A DNA stretch of 64,000 bases from positions 868,001 to 932,000 of the forward strand of contig JADNRZ010000003.1 in the NCBI GenBank assembly GCA_015501605.1. The letters run 5' to 3'. Shown here one piece after another: positions 10,398 to 21,800 of the stretch. The first letter of the stretch is position 1. Each line of letters opens with the position of its first letter. A program made the translations under genes and the position numbers. Origin of the DNA: Panaeolus papilionaceus (Eukaryota; Basidiomycota; Agaricomycetes; Agaricales). The notes under the pieces were generated by a model. That model was not told the origin of the DNA. It did not search any database and was given only the letters and a program-made list of their open reading frames with translations.

Positions 10398-11973
10398 CAG
10401 TGACTTACATAAGTATTGCACAGCCACCACTGAATACAGTAAACATGCTAGATTTCAAGAACAAGACCATGCAACAAGGAAAGAACACATGTCCCTGATG
10501 CAGGAGGATGTAGTCTACATAAATTAAATATGTACCAGACACTATGTAATATGTAGCAAGAGAAAATGAATGATTTATGTAAAAAACCCTGTGCATTTCT
10601 TTTGGGTGTGTGGGGGGGAGTGGAATGATAAGGATGTTGAAAGGGCAAATCTAAAGCTACTGGTCTGAAACTCTAATATTTAGTATGACCACCTTGTGCC
10701 TTCACAAGGGCGGCAACACAAGAAGGCATGCTTTCATAGAGCTTGTCCAATTTGGCCTGCGGGAAATTATCCCACTCCTCCTGAAGGGCAGCCCACATCT
10801 CCTCACAGTTGCGCGGCAACAGGTTGCAAGCATGTATAAGGCAATCCAATTCATCCCACACATGTTCCATGATGCTCATATCTGGAGATGATGGTGGCCA
10901 ATTGAGTAATTTGACCCTGTGTTTCTTCATCCAGCCCATAGCCAGCTGAGACTTGTGTTTCAGATTGTTGTCCTGTTGAAATATAACCCCTGAATTACCA
11001 GTTCTCTGGTAGCCAAGATCCTTAAGACTCCCCAGCATCAGTCCCTCCAAGATTTCAACATAATCCAGTGCATGCATAATTCCCTCAACCCTGTGCAGCC
11101 TTCCCATGCCCCTCCCGGAAATGCAACCCTATACCATGATGTTTCCACTACCATGTTTGACTGTTTTTTTTGACAAATTTATCATCATAGGCCTGCCCTG
11201 GCCTGAACCAAGCCCATTGGTGCCCATCCGATTTGAATAGAAGGAATTTTGACTCATTGGAAAAAATCACCTCCTTCCAATCATCAACAGACCACTCTGC
11301 ATGGGCAAGTGCCCACAGCCTCTGCTTCTCCTTATTGGCTGGGGAAATAAAGGGTTTCGATTTTGGAATACGACAGACCAGCCCTGACTCCTGGAGACGA
11401 CAACCAATCACCTGGGCAGAGACATCTGGGAACATGTTTCTTTGGACCTCAGTAACATTCTGGCCTCCCCTGATGCAAGCATCCAGGCTGCCACACATGC
11501 CTGGCACTCATCAAACTTGCGTGGGCGACCAGTCTTTGGGTTCACATGGTAAACATTACCGGATTTCTCATATCTCTTGATGATACAGCCCACAGTGGTG
11601 CAGTGGATGCAGAATTCCTGGGCAATGACATCATGGTGGGTTCCCTGCTTCTGCATGAGCACAATACAGGTGACTTTGGATGGGGAGGTGTAGACCATGA
11701 TGTTAGAAATGAGAATAGGACAGTTGGAGCAATACAGATAGCTTGCTGGAGAAGTAGTGGGGGTGAATATGTGGTATTTATGCTGTTATCAAAAGTATTG
11801 CATGTAATATTTCACACTGTAATTAGATTCTTGGCATGGAAAATTCCTTAAACCAGGCATTCATTGTTTCACTTAATTACCAACTACCTAGGCTCTCGAA
11901 ACATGGATGTGTGTTATCTATGCAGTCAAATTATATACATGATGAATGTGTGCAATACTTACATAAGTCACTG
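10398..11973 (-). mobile_element. Tc1/mariner-type transposon (degenerate)
   Basis: The ends are inverted repeats: CAGTGACTTACATAAGTATT on the left (from 10398), and the complement of CAGTGACTTATGTAAGTATT on the right (to 11973). They are flanked by TA on both sides (10396-10397 and 11974-11975), the usual Tc1/mariner target. The 1576-bp body contains a broken transposase on the minus strand. Restoring the flanks (…GCAATG-TA-ATTTTAC…) gives a plausible empty site. Confidence 0.92.
10673..11698 (-). pseudogene. Tc1-like DD34E transposase, broken
   Basis: Three minus-strand segments read as one Tc1 transposase. The first (11698-11408) has the N-terminal helix-turn-helix region ending in GRPRKF. 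The second (11507-11148) has the start of the DDE domain with WKEVIFSNESKF. The third (11107-10673) has FQQDNNLKHKS and WPPSSPDMSIMEHVWDEL. Second Asp to Glu is exactly 34 residues apart (DD34E). Breaks: a frame change near 11490, another at the A/T run at 11161-11170, a TAG in place of an expected Trp near 11132, and the first catalytic Asp replaced by Asn (codon at 11258-11256). It cannot make an active enzyme. Confidence 0.9.
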
Positions 11974-11975
11974 TA

Positions 11976-12445
11976 ATTTTACAGTTAAAACTGAAACATT
12001 GACTGTCTCAGATCTATCCTGGTGAGGCTGAACAACACAGCTTGTTGGCTCTGTCAGCAATGAAAGGACATGTATGTACTTGTGTGTTGTCTTGTGATTC
12101 ACAGAGTTTGCTGGAGAGATTGACATCAGTCTATACAGTACCTGCCTCTGTGCTTATGCAGGGCAATATTTTGTACAACCTAGGCTACTCCTATGACCCT
12201 GTTATTCAATACTGGAATAGGAATATTGCACAACCTGAAATTTATGATGAAAATGTCAGCCTTCCTTTAAAATTGACCTTGGGACCTGGGTACACTTGTC
12301 ATCACACATGTAGTGCCCAAGATTATCAAAGATCCAACCAAAGCATCTGTAAGTGTTAACTACTGCCTGCAAAAAAGCAATAAACTGAATTAACTTCTTC
12401 ACAGAAATCAATACTACCCACTGATTATATAAAGGTCACAGATGC
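11976..12445. other. Unassigned sequence between two DNA transposons
   Basis: About 470 bp of AT-rich sequence with one short plus ORF (12042-12359) that shows no recognisable domain. It is probably the older sequence into which the neighbouring elements inserted. I see no repeat or RNA gene. Confidence 0.4.
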
Positions 12446-12453
12446 TGTCAATG

Positions 12454-13430
12454 GAGGACTTTGCTGTTGCCCAGGGATTCCAACCGACTTCCAATTGACT
12501 GTCTGACTGTCAGTTGACAGTTGGTCAAGTGTTGGTCTAGTAATTTTTACATAAATGTGACTTTCAGGGTAGATTGTCACACTGATGGGGTTGACTGTCA
12601 ATGAAGTTCCAACCAAGTTCCAACCGACTTCCAATTGACTATTAGTCTGCTGCCATTTTCCCTGCTAAAATTGGATTGACCATCAACTTTTTACATTGGA
12701 AGTTCAACCAACTGTTGGTCAATGTTTGATTGACTGACCGACATTGTCAATCGACTGTCAGTCAACTTATGTTTTCAAGAAACCCTGTTGTGGGTATTTC
12801 CTAATTTAGCTAAATCTGTGATGTATGTGTATGTCACAGTTTTTAAAAATCTAATCTGAGCCAATATAGACTAGATACTATCTGTTACAGAAGACTATGT
12901 GACATGTGACAATCATGTTAGGTCACATTTACATATATACATACAGATACACATTTTACCTGTAATACTATATTGCATGCTGATTCAGCTAGATCTGTGA
13001 CATATATGTCACATGTCACAAGTAAAAATAGATCTAAGCTGAGATAGACTGCTAATTTACTGTGTGACTACTCAATGCCATCTGTCACCAAAGACTATGT
13101 GACATGTGACAATTATAGCTGGTCACATCTACATACATACAAACAATTCACTTGTAATACTAGTAGTGTCACAGCTGTGTTAAACAGTTTCATATTTATG
13201 TGACATGTGACAATATGTATAGACTGTCACAATAATTGTCACAAACATCATTAAAAAGATCCTGAGGGTTTCACACATGATAAAATAGAATAGTGCAATG
13301 TGTGACATGAGATTGTCACATCTTCTCACAGTACACAATCTACCCCAAATAGCTGTTTTTCACACAAAAACACTTTTTGCAAAAGTCAATCAAATGTCAA
13401 TTGGATCACCTAGGCCAGTGCAAAGTACTG
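12454..13430. mobile_element. MITE family copy 1 (977 bp), 8-bp target duplication
   Basis: The ends read GAGGACTTTGC (12454) and, in complement, CAGTACTTTGC (13430), an imperfect inverted repeat. It is flanked by the 8-bp direct repeat TGTCAATG (12446-12453 and 13431-13438). The same sequence occurs inverted at 22198-23209. The subterminal zones carry arrays of TTGACAGTC/TCGGTTGAC-like motifs, and the interior repeats the palindromic TGTGACATGTGACA. No coding sequence is seen. The 8-bp duplication points to hAT-type mobilisation. Compared with copy 2, many CG sites here are TG or CA. Confidence 0.85.
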
Positions 13431-13438
13431 TGTCAATG

Positions 13439-13822
13439 ATATACAGACACATTACCAATCACTGGATTAGCCCATGTATAATTTACAATCACATGAAGCT
13501 TTTCACTAATAAAAAGATATCTACTATAATTGCTCAAAGTAGCAGGCTTGCCATGCATAGCATGGCCTTAATGAGTTTATTAAGCAACCTCACTTGGGTA
13601 GAAGGCCACTGCCAAAGCAGCATGGCACACAAGTCTTTACATATATTTGTGTTGATGTATAATCATACATAACCAGGACCCAGAAAGCTCCTGGGTACTC
13701 TTGTCCAGTTTTCACAAATTTCTGGGGCAATTTTGGACATTATCATGTCTGTTTCAACATGTTTTTCAGGCCCAAATCATGGTTAGCTGTCTGGTTTTCA
13801 CATATTTGAGGCAAGGTGTCTA
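13439..13822. other. Unassigned AT-rich sequence
   Basis: Non-coding sequence lies between the MITE copy and the LTR that starts at 13823. There is no ORF with motifs and no recognisable repeat. Confidence 0.35.
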
Positions 13823-14381
13823 TGTTACATCGTCTTTTCCTTCCTCCTCTTTTCTCTATCTTATCTTGTACCATCACTCCTTCTTATCTTATCATCATGT
13901 ACTATCATCTCTCTTTGTACTTGTAGTTCACCTTATCTCTCTTATCTTTTCCTTCTCACTCCACTTCCATTCCTGCTGTTGCTCCACTCTTATCTCCTAT
14001 CTCTGACTCATTTCCTTACTCATCTCTCTCACACTTATGACTCATTCCTTATTGTATTCTCATGCTCACTCTGTTATGACTCCTATTCTGACTCATGGAC
14101 TTCACACCTTATCTACTTGGTGTTTACACACACAGCCTCTTAGATAGCTATATAAACTCTGTAGTCTATACCCTTGTTCTTTAGCTAGTTCTTTAACTTC
14201 AAATAGAACAACAACTTCTACTACAATCTTACTCTTCTCGCTCTCTTCTAAGACAATACCAGTGTAGCGTGTGTATGCAGTGGCACTCTTAGAACAATAA
14301 CTTGAACTCTATTGCATGACCGAACCAACTCCAACTAGCTCAAAGGCCTTAACTGCAAGTGCCTGTTGAGCTATTGTAACA
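13823..14381 (+). repeat. 5' LTR of truncated gypsy copy
   Basis: This is a 559-bp LTR with TG…CA ends, very similar to the LTRs at 16640-17172 and 51193-51985. The U3 part is a pyrimidine-rich, CTCATC-rich stretch. TATATAAA at 14149-14156 is a clear TATA box. The expected transcript start falls near TAGCTAGTTCTTT (14182). Confidence 0.85.
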
Positions 14382-14832
14382 AAAGAACTAGCTACCCCAA
14401 CATACACCGTCCGTAGTTTACAAGACAGCACCCCTCATACAAAACAGCAACCCAGAAGAAGAAAACCAGCACCAAACCTCAATCAGGAACCTCCAGCCAA
14501 GCCAACTCCCCTGTATCAACTAGTAGCAGGGGACTACAATTCCCTATCAGAAAGAAGAAACCCTGGGGAAAACTAGAAACATCCAAGAAGGAACAACAGA
14601 AGACCAACAAACCTCTCTCCAAGCCAGACCCAGAAACCAAACAAGAATCCCAGATCAACGAACAAGAAGAACTCAACACTCCTGTATCACCCAGCAAACC
14701 AAGAGAACCCCCAGAAAACCCAGAACTGACTGAAACCACAAACGAACCAGAAGAAATCCCAGGCACGCCAGAAGAACCCTTGAAAGAACCTGAACAACCC
14801 CTTGATGTCTCCTTCGCTGTCAGTCAACCAGA
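13823..14832 (+). mobile_element. Truncated gypsy element of the element A family (5' LTR plus leader)
   Basis: The LTR (13823-14381) begins TGTTACATCG and ends CTATTGTAACA. It is followed by 450 bp closely matching the leader and gag start of element A (17173-17620). The match ends near 14832, where unrelated sequence begins. The self-complementary primer block AAAGAACTAGCTA is at 14382-14394 and its partner TAGCTAGTTCTTT at 14182-14194, about 33 nt after TATATAAA at 14149. No 3' LTR of this copy is present. Confidence 0.85.
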
Positions 14833-15079
14833 CTTGTGATTACCACCTGTTGTCATAGGACAGGACAGTTGCCCTGCAGGCAATTTCACCCATTGCCCTA
14901 AGTTTTATGAAATGAAACTTGCAGTAATATCTATGAAATGAGCCTAGGGTAAATTAGCAGGTGTTTTCATAGGCAATATCATACTTGCCTGGGCAATTTT
15001 CATAGTGATATTATGTTTACCATTTCTATTTTCATGCTTCCCTCTGCAATTTTCAAAGCATTTTCATAGCTAGGCTTGT

Positions 15080-15291
15080 GATTTTCATGATTACTAGGGC
15101 GATATTATTATTGATTTCATGAATATCCTTGCAATTTTCATGATTATGGGGGTGATATTATTATTGTTTTCATGGATACCCTTGCGATTTTCATGATTAC
15201 TGTGGTGATATTCTTGTTGATTTCATGAATATCCTTGCGATTTTCATGATTATTTGGGTGATATTCTTGTTGATTTCATAGATTGCCTTAA
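15080..15291. repeat. Minisatellite, four tandem 53-bp units
   Basis: Four consecutive units of 53 bp start at 15080, 15133, 15186 and 15239. Each begins GATTTTCATGATTA (first base variable) and ends near TTCATGAATATCCTTGC. The units differ by a few substitutions and the last diverges at its end. There are no spacers, so this is not a CRISPR-like array. It lies in unassigned sequence between two gypsy copies. Confidence 0.85.
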
Positions 15292-15359
15292 TCTTATCAG
15301 TGCATTTTCTTATCAAATCAGGGCAATTCTATATTTAGAATTGCCATAATATGATATCA

Positions 15360-15910
15360 TTAGATCAGATCACTATTATCTCCGCTTTTTTTGGACCCTT
15401 ATCTCATCCATCAATTACATCAAATCAGGGCTCTGCCCCTATTGCACCCATTATTTCTAGCATTTATTACACCGCTTTTCTGGCCACTTTATATGGACAT
15501 ATATATACCATTGGAAAGCTACAATCGCCTACTATTTGATTCTGAATTTTATTCAATTTAATTCCTGCAGGGGAGCAGCCCATTTAGCTGCACTTTTTTC
15601 CATCAATTTAGCCCCTATTCATTTATGCCACCATTCCTGCTGCATTTGCACCGCTTTTTTGGCACTTTTTCTGGTGCACATATATACCATTAGAAAGCCC
15701 TAATTGTCTAGTTTAAGAATCTGCCCTTGGTTTTACAATAGCCCCACTAGGGGCTGCACTATTTAGCTGCGCTTTTTTGGCATTTAATTAGCCCCTATTT
15801 TGAATCAGCATTGTTCCTGCTCCATTTTGCATCACTTTGGTGCAATTATATATGGACATATATATATCACCAGAAAGCTACAAATGCCTAGATTAAGAAT
15901 CTGAAATCAG
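15360..15910. repeat. Tandem repeat of about 180 bp, three diverged copies
   Basis: A composite unit recurs with a period of 179-180 bp, anchored on GAAAGC at 15514, 15693 and 15873. Each unit has an ATATATACCA-type stretch, then GAAAGC, then a CCTAGATTAAGAATCTG-type segment and a GCCCCTATT block. Copies have diverged noticeably. It resembles a short satellite remnant. No coding potential is seen. Confidence 0.7.
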
Positions 15911-16639
15911 AACATAAATGTTGTGTCTAGGGAGGGAGCAATTGCATTTCGCATTTGGGGTATTAGAGTGTGGGAACACCCTTGATCACCTCTTCTCCTC
16001 CTCCCCCCACCGCTTTTCTGCCTCCATTTCTCCACATCCACTCCACCCCTCGGCCTATAATTTGGCATACAGGTGTAAAATATGTATTACAAACAGTGTG
16101 CAAACCTATAGTACACTGGCATCAATATATATGCATATATTTGCTATATACATCTTGTTTGGATCATATTTCTCCAAAAGCGGACCCAAAGCATTGTATT
16201 TGACTCATTATAAGCTAACCAAGGCATCAGGCAATAATGATGATGTGTGTATACATGTTTCATACATCAGAACACAGTATTCAGCCCTCCACCACATGCA
16301 AACCAGCTAAAATCATCATATCATTATGCCATTTGTTTCTAAACCAATGTCATTCGCATTTCTTAACCAATCTTTGAGCTCAAGGATTTTTAAACTGCAG
16401 TGGTCAACACCTTTCAAATGTGTGCTTCATCATGAAAATCCAATCTCTCCCCATGAAGGTATAGCATGTTTAATATGCCCCATCAACCCCAGATAGTCAA
16501 GAGGAGGTTTTGAGACTCTTGTATGGTGGTACCACTCTCTGTGTGCATATATATACCTGAAATGCGTTTAGAATTGACACATCTTCAATTTAAAAAAAGT
16601 TTGAAGGAGATTGGTCAAGTGTAGCCAATAGACCGAGAG
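15911..16639. other. Unassigned sequence upstream of gypsy element A
   Basis: Mixed non-coding sequence. Short ORFs (for example 15918-16310) have no motifs. It ends at the 5' LTR of element A, with GAGAG as the five bases before it. Because the 3' LTR of A is missing, no target duplication can be tested. Confidence 0.4.
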
Positions 16640-17172
16640 TGTTATGTCGTCTCTTTTCCTCTTTATCTTTTCTTCATCTTATCTCTGTGTACTATCATCT
16701 CTATTTGTACTTTTATCTCATCTATTTCTTATCTCCAGAGCCCCACATCATCCTCCTAATGCCGACTCTCACTCCACCTTCATTTCCACTGTTGCTCCAC
16801 TTCTTTCTCCTATCTATGACTTGTCTCCTTACTCATCTCTCTCACACCTATGACTCATTCTCGCTGTGGACTATACTTCTGACTCATATACTTCTCACCT
16901 TATCTACTTGGCATTTACACACACAGCCTTGCTAGATATCTATATAAACACCATAGTCTATACCCTTGTTCTTTAGCTAGTTCTTTAACTTCAAATAGAA
17001 CAATAACTTCTACTACAATCTTACTCTTCTCGCTCTCTTCTAAGACAATACCAGTGTAGCGTGTGTACGCAGTGGCATTCTTAGAACGATACTCGAACCT
17101 TATCGCACAACCAAACCGACTCTGACTAGCTCAAAGGCCTTAACCGCAAGCGCCTGTCGGGCTACTGTAACA
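16640..17172 (+). repeat. 5' LTR of gypsy element A
   Basis: A 533-bp LTR starts TGTTATGTCG and ends CTACTGTAACA. It contains a TATA box, TATATAAA, at 16941-16948. About 33 nt downstream is TAGCTAGTTCTTT (16974-16986), the likely transcript start and the complement of the primer site just outside the LTR. Confidence 0.88.
16941..16948 (+). promoter_or_regulatory. TATA box in element A LTR
   Basis: TATATAAA lies about 33 nt before the putative R start at 16974. The same box and spacing occur in the LTR at 13823. In the LTR at 51193 the box has decayed to TATGTAAA. Confidence 0.7.
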
Positions 17173-17185
17173 AAAGAACTAGCTA
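17173..17185 (+). other. Self-priming primer binding site of element A
   Basis: AAAGAACTAGCTA begins at the first base after the 5' LTR and is the exact reverse complement of TAGCTAGTTCTTT at 16974-16986, the expected 5' end of the transcript. In Tf1/sushi-type gypsy elements the RNA 5' end folds back to this site and, after cleavage, primes minus-strand DNA. There is no TGG-start tRNA primer site here. The truncated copy at 13823 keeps the same pair. Confidence 0.7.
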
Positions 17186-17706
17186 CCCAACATACACCGT
17201 CCATAGTTTATGAGACAGCACCCCTCATACAAACGGCAACCCAGAAGAAGAAAACCAGCACCAAACCTCAATCAGGAACCTCCAGCCAAGCCAACTCCCC
17301 TGTATCAACTAGCAGCAGAGGATTACGATTCCCTATCAGAAAGAAGAAACCTTGGGGAAAACTAGAAACATCCAAGAAAGAACAACAGAAGACCAACGAA
17401 CCCCTCTCCGAACCAGACCAAGAAACTGAACAAGAATCCCAGACCAACGAACAAGAAGAACTCGACACTCCTGTATCACCCAACAAACTGAAAGAACCCT
17501 TGGAAACTCCAGAACCGACTGAAACCACAAATGAACCAGAAGAAATCCCAGACACACCAGAAGAACCCTTGAAAGAACCCAAACAACCCCTTGACATCTC
17601 CCTTGCCCTCAGCCAACCAATTGAACCTTATGACCCCAGAGAACTGGACTACACTATCACCAGAACCCCAGTCTTCAGCACCGAAATCCCTTCATTCTCT
17701 ACCAGT

Positions 17707-18876
17707 ATGGCAACTGCAACTCTCACTCAGCCCCCAGGAGGCCGCTCTGCCTCTTCTTCAAGACCTGGAGGAGCTGTCCAAGATTGTTCCCAGAGAGGAC
17801 TGTCAGGACCACCTGGAGGAGATCCTCAACCAGAAACTGACGACAAAGGACCAGGCGACCCCGATCCTTCTGGTAACCCTGACCCCAGTAACGGTCCACA
17901 AGATGATCCAGCTGCAGAGGCGTTTAAAAACGCCCTGAAGAAAGAAGTCAACCTTGGTGCACCTGAGAAGTTCACTGGAGACCACACCAAGACCAAGCAT
18001 TTTATCACCGAATGCCAGTCCTATCTCCACATCAATCAACACATCTACAACAACGATGACCTGAAGATCGCCTTCATCTTATCATACTTTGCCGAAGGAC
18101 CAAAGGGAGATAGAGAAGCAATGGACTGGAAACGCTGCTTCCTAGCTGGAAAGTTCAATGAAGCCCAAAGAAACAGGACCGCAGTCTCCTATGGAAGGTT
18201 CAATGACTTCCTTCGAAAATTTACTGAAGACTTCGCCCCACGACTTGGACACAACCATGCAAGGAAAGACCTCAAGAACATCCAACAAGAAGGAAATGTT
18301 GAATCACACAACACTGCTTTCAAGAACCTCATAATCACTGCAGGCTATGCCTTCCCTCACACCGACCCCGACGATAACCTTGATCCGATGGAAGACCTGC
18401 TGATTGGGATCTATCAAGACTCTCTTAAGAAACCAATCTTGGACAGAATTCACAACAATGGATACAACCCCTACACCTTGAAGGAATGGATTGATCAAGC
18501 AGCTGAAGTGGACACCTGTTGGAGGGAATCTTTTCCTTTCCCATTCGACAAGAAACCTGCCAAATGCTTCACCTCTAACCAGATGGGATTCAGATTTGCC
18601 AGTTCCAAGCAAATCAATCTCACTGAAGTTGAGCACGCAGACCATATGAAGAATGGCACCTGCTTCCACTGTCACCAACCAGGTCATATCTCCAAGTTTT
18701 GTTCCAATCGTGATTTCAAGAAGACAAACCAGAACCAGAATACCAACAACAGCGATACTGCCCCAACTAGGAACCTGAAGGATTTCGCCAAGTACATCTG
18801 CACCTTCTATCGCAACTTGAACGAAGAACAACATGCTGAATTTACTGCCAAAATGCAAGAACAGGATTTTGCCTGA
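17707..18876 (+). CDS. Gag of gypsy element A
   Basis: The frame is open from just after the LTR (about 17190) to TGA at 18874-18876. The first in-frame ATG is at 17707, giving 389 residues; translation could begin upstream on a non-ATG codon, since the leader region is Lys/Glu/Pro-rich and coding-like. The middle has a helical retrotransposon gag segment (PEKFTGD, then a WKRCFLAGKF-like stretch and DFLRKFTEDF). The C-terminal part has one zinc knuckle, CFHCHQPGHISKFC. Gag builds the particle and binds RNA. The ORF looks intact and abuts pol, which is in the -1 frame. Confidence 0.85.
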   Translation: MATATLTQPPGGRSASSSRPGGAVQDCSQRGLSGPPGGDPQPETDDKGPGDPDPSGNPDPSNGPQDDPAAEAFKNALKKEVNLGAPEKFTGDHTKTKHFITECQSYLHINQHIYNNDDLKIAFILSYFAEGPKGDREAMDWKRCFLAGKFNEAQRNRTAVSYGRFNDFLRKFTEDFAPRLGHNHARKDLKNIQQEGNVESHNTAFKNLIITAGYAFPHTDPDDNLDPMEDLLIGIYQDSLKKPILDRIHNNGYNPYTLKEWIDQAAEVDTCWRESFPFPFDKKPAKCFTSNQMGFRFASSKQINLTEVEHADHMKNGTCFHCHQPGHISKFCSNRDFKKTNQNQNTNNSDTAPTRNLKDFAKYICTFYRNLNEEQHAEFTAKMQEQDFA

Positions 18877-21800
18877 AAGGTTTCACCTCAACATCTAAAC
18901 CTTATGTATCAGTTTGTTCCACTTTGATAGCTCACAATGAATCTTTTTCTGTCCCTGTGACTATCAAGTGTGAACAACTGAGAACTGCCGAACCCCTGCA
19001 TACTCAAGCCCTCCTCGACTCTGGAGCGGCTGGCATATTCATTGACCAATCATTTGCGAAACTCCATGGCTTTCCCCTGACTCCACTCAGAACCCCGATC
19101 CTAGTCCGAAACATTGATGGCACTGTGAACAAGAAGGGTACAATTACCCACCGAACGACTCTGAACCTGAAGATCTACGACAAGATCAAGAAGACCGATT
19201 TCCTAGTAACTGGGTTAGGAAATCAGAAGATTATCTTGGGACTACCCTGGTTGCAGGACACAAACCCCGAGATTGACTGGAAGAATGCTTCCTTAAACTG
19301 GCAGACCCCTACTATTGAGGACGAACCCAACAGAGAAGAACACCTGAACAGCATGAAGAACCCAATTCCCGATTGGTACCTGACCGACTTGATTATTATC
19401 GAAGAACAAACCATCTCCCAACTGGAGCTCCATGTTAAGAAGATGCTGGGAAAGAACACGACCCTGAACCGACCCAACCGGCTGACCACCGACGACCTAA
19501 TCATCTCCTTCATGGAAGGACAACCAACAGAAGAAACCAAAGAAATCTGGATCAACACGACTCTGACGCATTCCCAAGCCTTTGCTCAGAAATTCGACAA
19601 GAAGACTGACGAAACCAACCCAACCAAGATCATTCCCCCTGAATTCCATCCCTGGATATCTGTTTTCAGCGAAGAAGCCTCTTCAACCCTGCCAGCTCGA
19701 AAACCTTGGGATCACGAAATCAAGCTCAAACCTGACTTTGTGCCGAAATCCGCAAAGGTTTACTCACTCTCACATGAACAAGACGACGCCACCAAGAATT
19801 TCCTTGAAGAACATCTCAGTAAAGGAACTATTCATCACAGCAACTCCCCACAAGCAGCAGGATTCTTTTACATCGCCAAGAAAGATGGCAAGCTTCGCCT
19901 GTGCCAAGACTACCGACATCTGAACGAAGGAACCATCAAGAACGCCTACCCTCTTCCCCTAGTCACTGACCTCATGGATAAACTCCGAGGTGCCAAGTAC
20001 TTCACTAAGCTTGACGTCTGCTGGGGTTACAACAATGTCCGTATCAAGGAAAACGACAAATGGAAGGCAGCCTTCAAGACAAAATATGGTCTCTTCGAAC
20101 CCCTGGTCATGTTCTTTGGCCTCTGCAACTCCCCTGCGACCTTTCAATCAATGATGGACAACCTCTTCATCCAACAAGTCGAAAACGGATACATTATCAT
20201 CTACATGGATGACATCCTGATCTACACCACAAACCAAGAAGACCTTGAAAAATACACCAAAGAAGTACTCCAGATTATGAAAGAAAACGACCTTTACCTG
20301 AAACCCGAGAAATGCGAATTCAACAAGACCAAAATCGCCTACCTAGGATTTATCATTGAACACAACAAGATTTCCATGGACCCTGCCAAGATTTCCGGAA
20401 TCAAAGACTGGCTGACCCCGAAGACCCTCAAACAAGTCTGATCATTCCTAGGCTTTGGCAACTTCTACCAAAAGTTCATCCAACACTATTCTGACCTTGC
20501 TAGACCCCTGAACAACTTGCTCTGAAAAGATCGACCCTTTGTCTGGACCGAAATTCACCAAACCACATTCAATAACCTTAAGGACTGATTCAGCAAGGAA
20601 CCAGTTCTCGCCATGCCCGACCAGAACCGACCATTCCAGATTGAAGCTGACACCTCCCAATATGCCTATGGAGCTGTCCTCACCCAGACAGACAGCAATG
20701 GAAAACGACATCCTGTATGTTTCCTCTCCCGTTCTTTCTCCCCTGCTGAACAGAACTACCAAGTCTTTGATCAAGAACTCCTAGGAGTTATCTGAGCTCT
20801 TGAAGAATGGAAACACTACATCCTAGGATCCCCCCACACGACTGTGGTTCACTCCGATCACAAGAACCTCATGTACTGGCGCTCACCCCAGAACCTTAAT
20901 CGACAACAAGCACAATGGTTCCTTATCCTTTCTGAATACAACATCATGCTCGAACATATGCCTGGTCATAAGATGATCCAATCTGATGCACTCTCAAGAA
21001 GACCTGACCTTGTTCCAGAAGGAGAAAACAAAGAAAACACTGACGTCACTATGCTCCCCGAAACTCTATTCATTAATCTCATTGACACTGAACTCCAGAA
21101 ACAAATCGCCAGCACCAGACCTCTCGATAAGAACACTATGGAAGCCCTAGAAACATTACTGAAGAACGCCAATGCCACCTCTGGCACATCGATCAACGAT
21201 TGGTCCCTTGAAGAAGGAGAACATGGAAAATTACTCTTCTACAAAGACAAGATCTACGTTCCCAACAACCTTGAACTCAGGAAATCCATTGTCATGCACC
21301 ACCACGACCCTGTCACTGCAGGACATCCAGGACAAATTGAAACCTACAACGCTGTTGCCACTTCATACTGGTAGCCTGGCATGCGCCGCTTCGTCTCTGC
21401 CTATGTCAAAGGATGCTCTACCTGCCAGCAGTTTAAGATCAATCAGAACCCCGCACAACCTACCTTAATGCCAATACCTGCCCCAGAATTGTTGAAACCC
21501 TTTGCCCAGATGTCAATGGATCTTATCACTGACCTTCCGCCATCCCTCGGATATGACTCTATTCTGTCCGTGGTGGACCACGGCCTTACGAAGGGGGTAA
21601 TTCTTATCCTTTGTTCCAAAACAATCACCGCTGAAGGAGCAGCCAAACTTTTACTCGACAACCTTTACAAAAGATTCGGACTTCCAGATTCAATTACTTC
21701 AGATCGCAACCCCAGATTTGCTGCCCATGCCTTCAAAGAACTTCTCAGACTTCTCAACATTGAATCCAAACTCTCTACAGCCTATCATCCCCATACAGAC

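Noticed and set aside
15080..15291. CRISPR-like array
   Set aside because: The 53-bp units are contiguous with no spacers, and the genome is eukaryotic, so it is a minisatellite.
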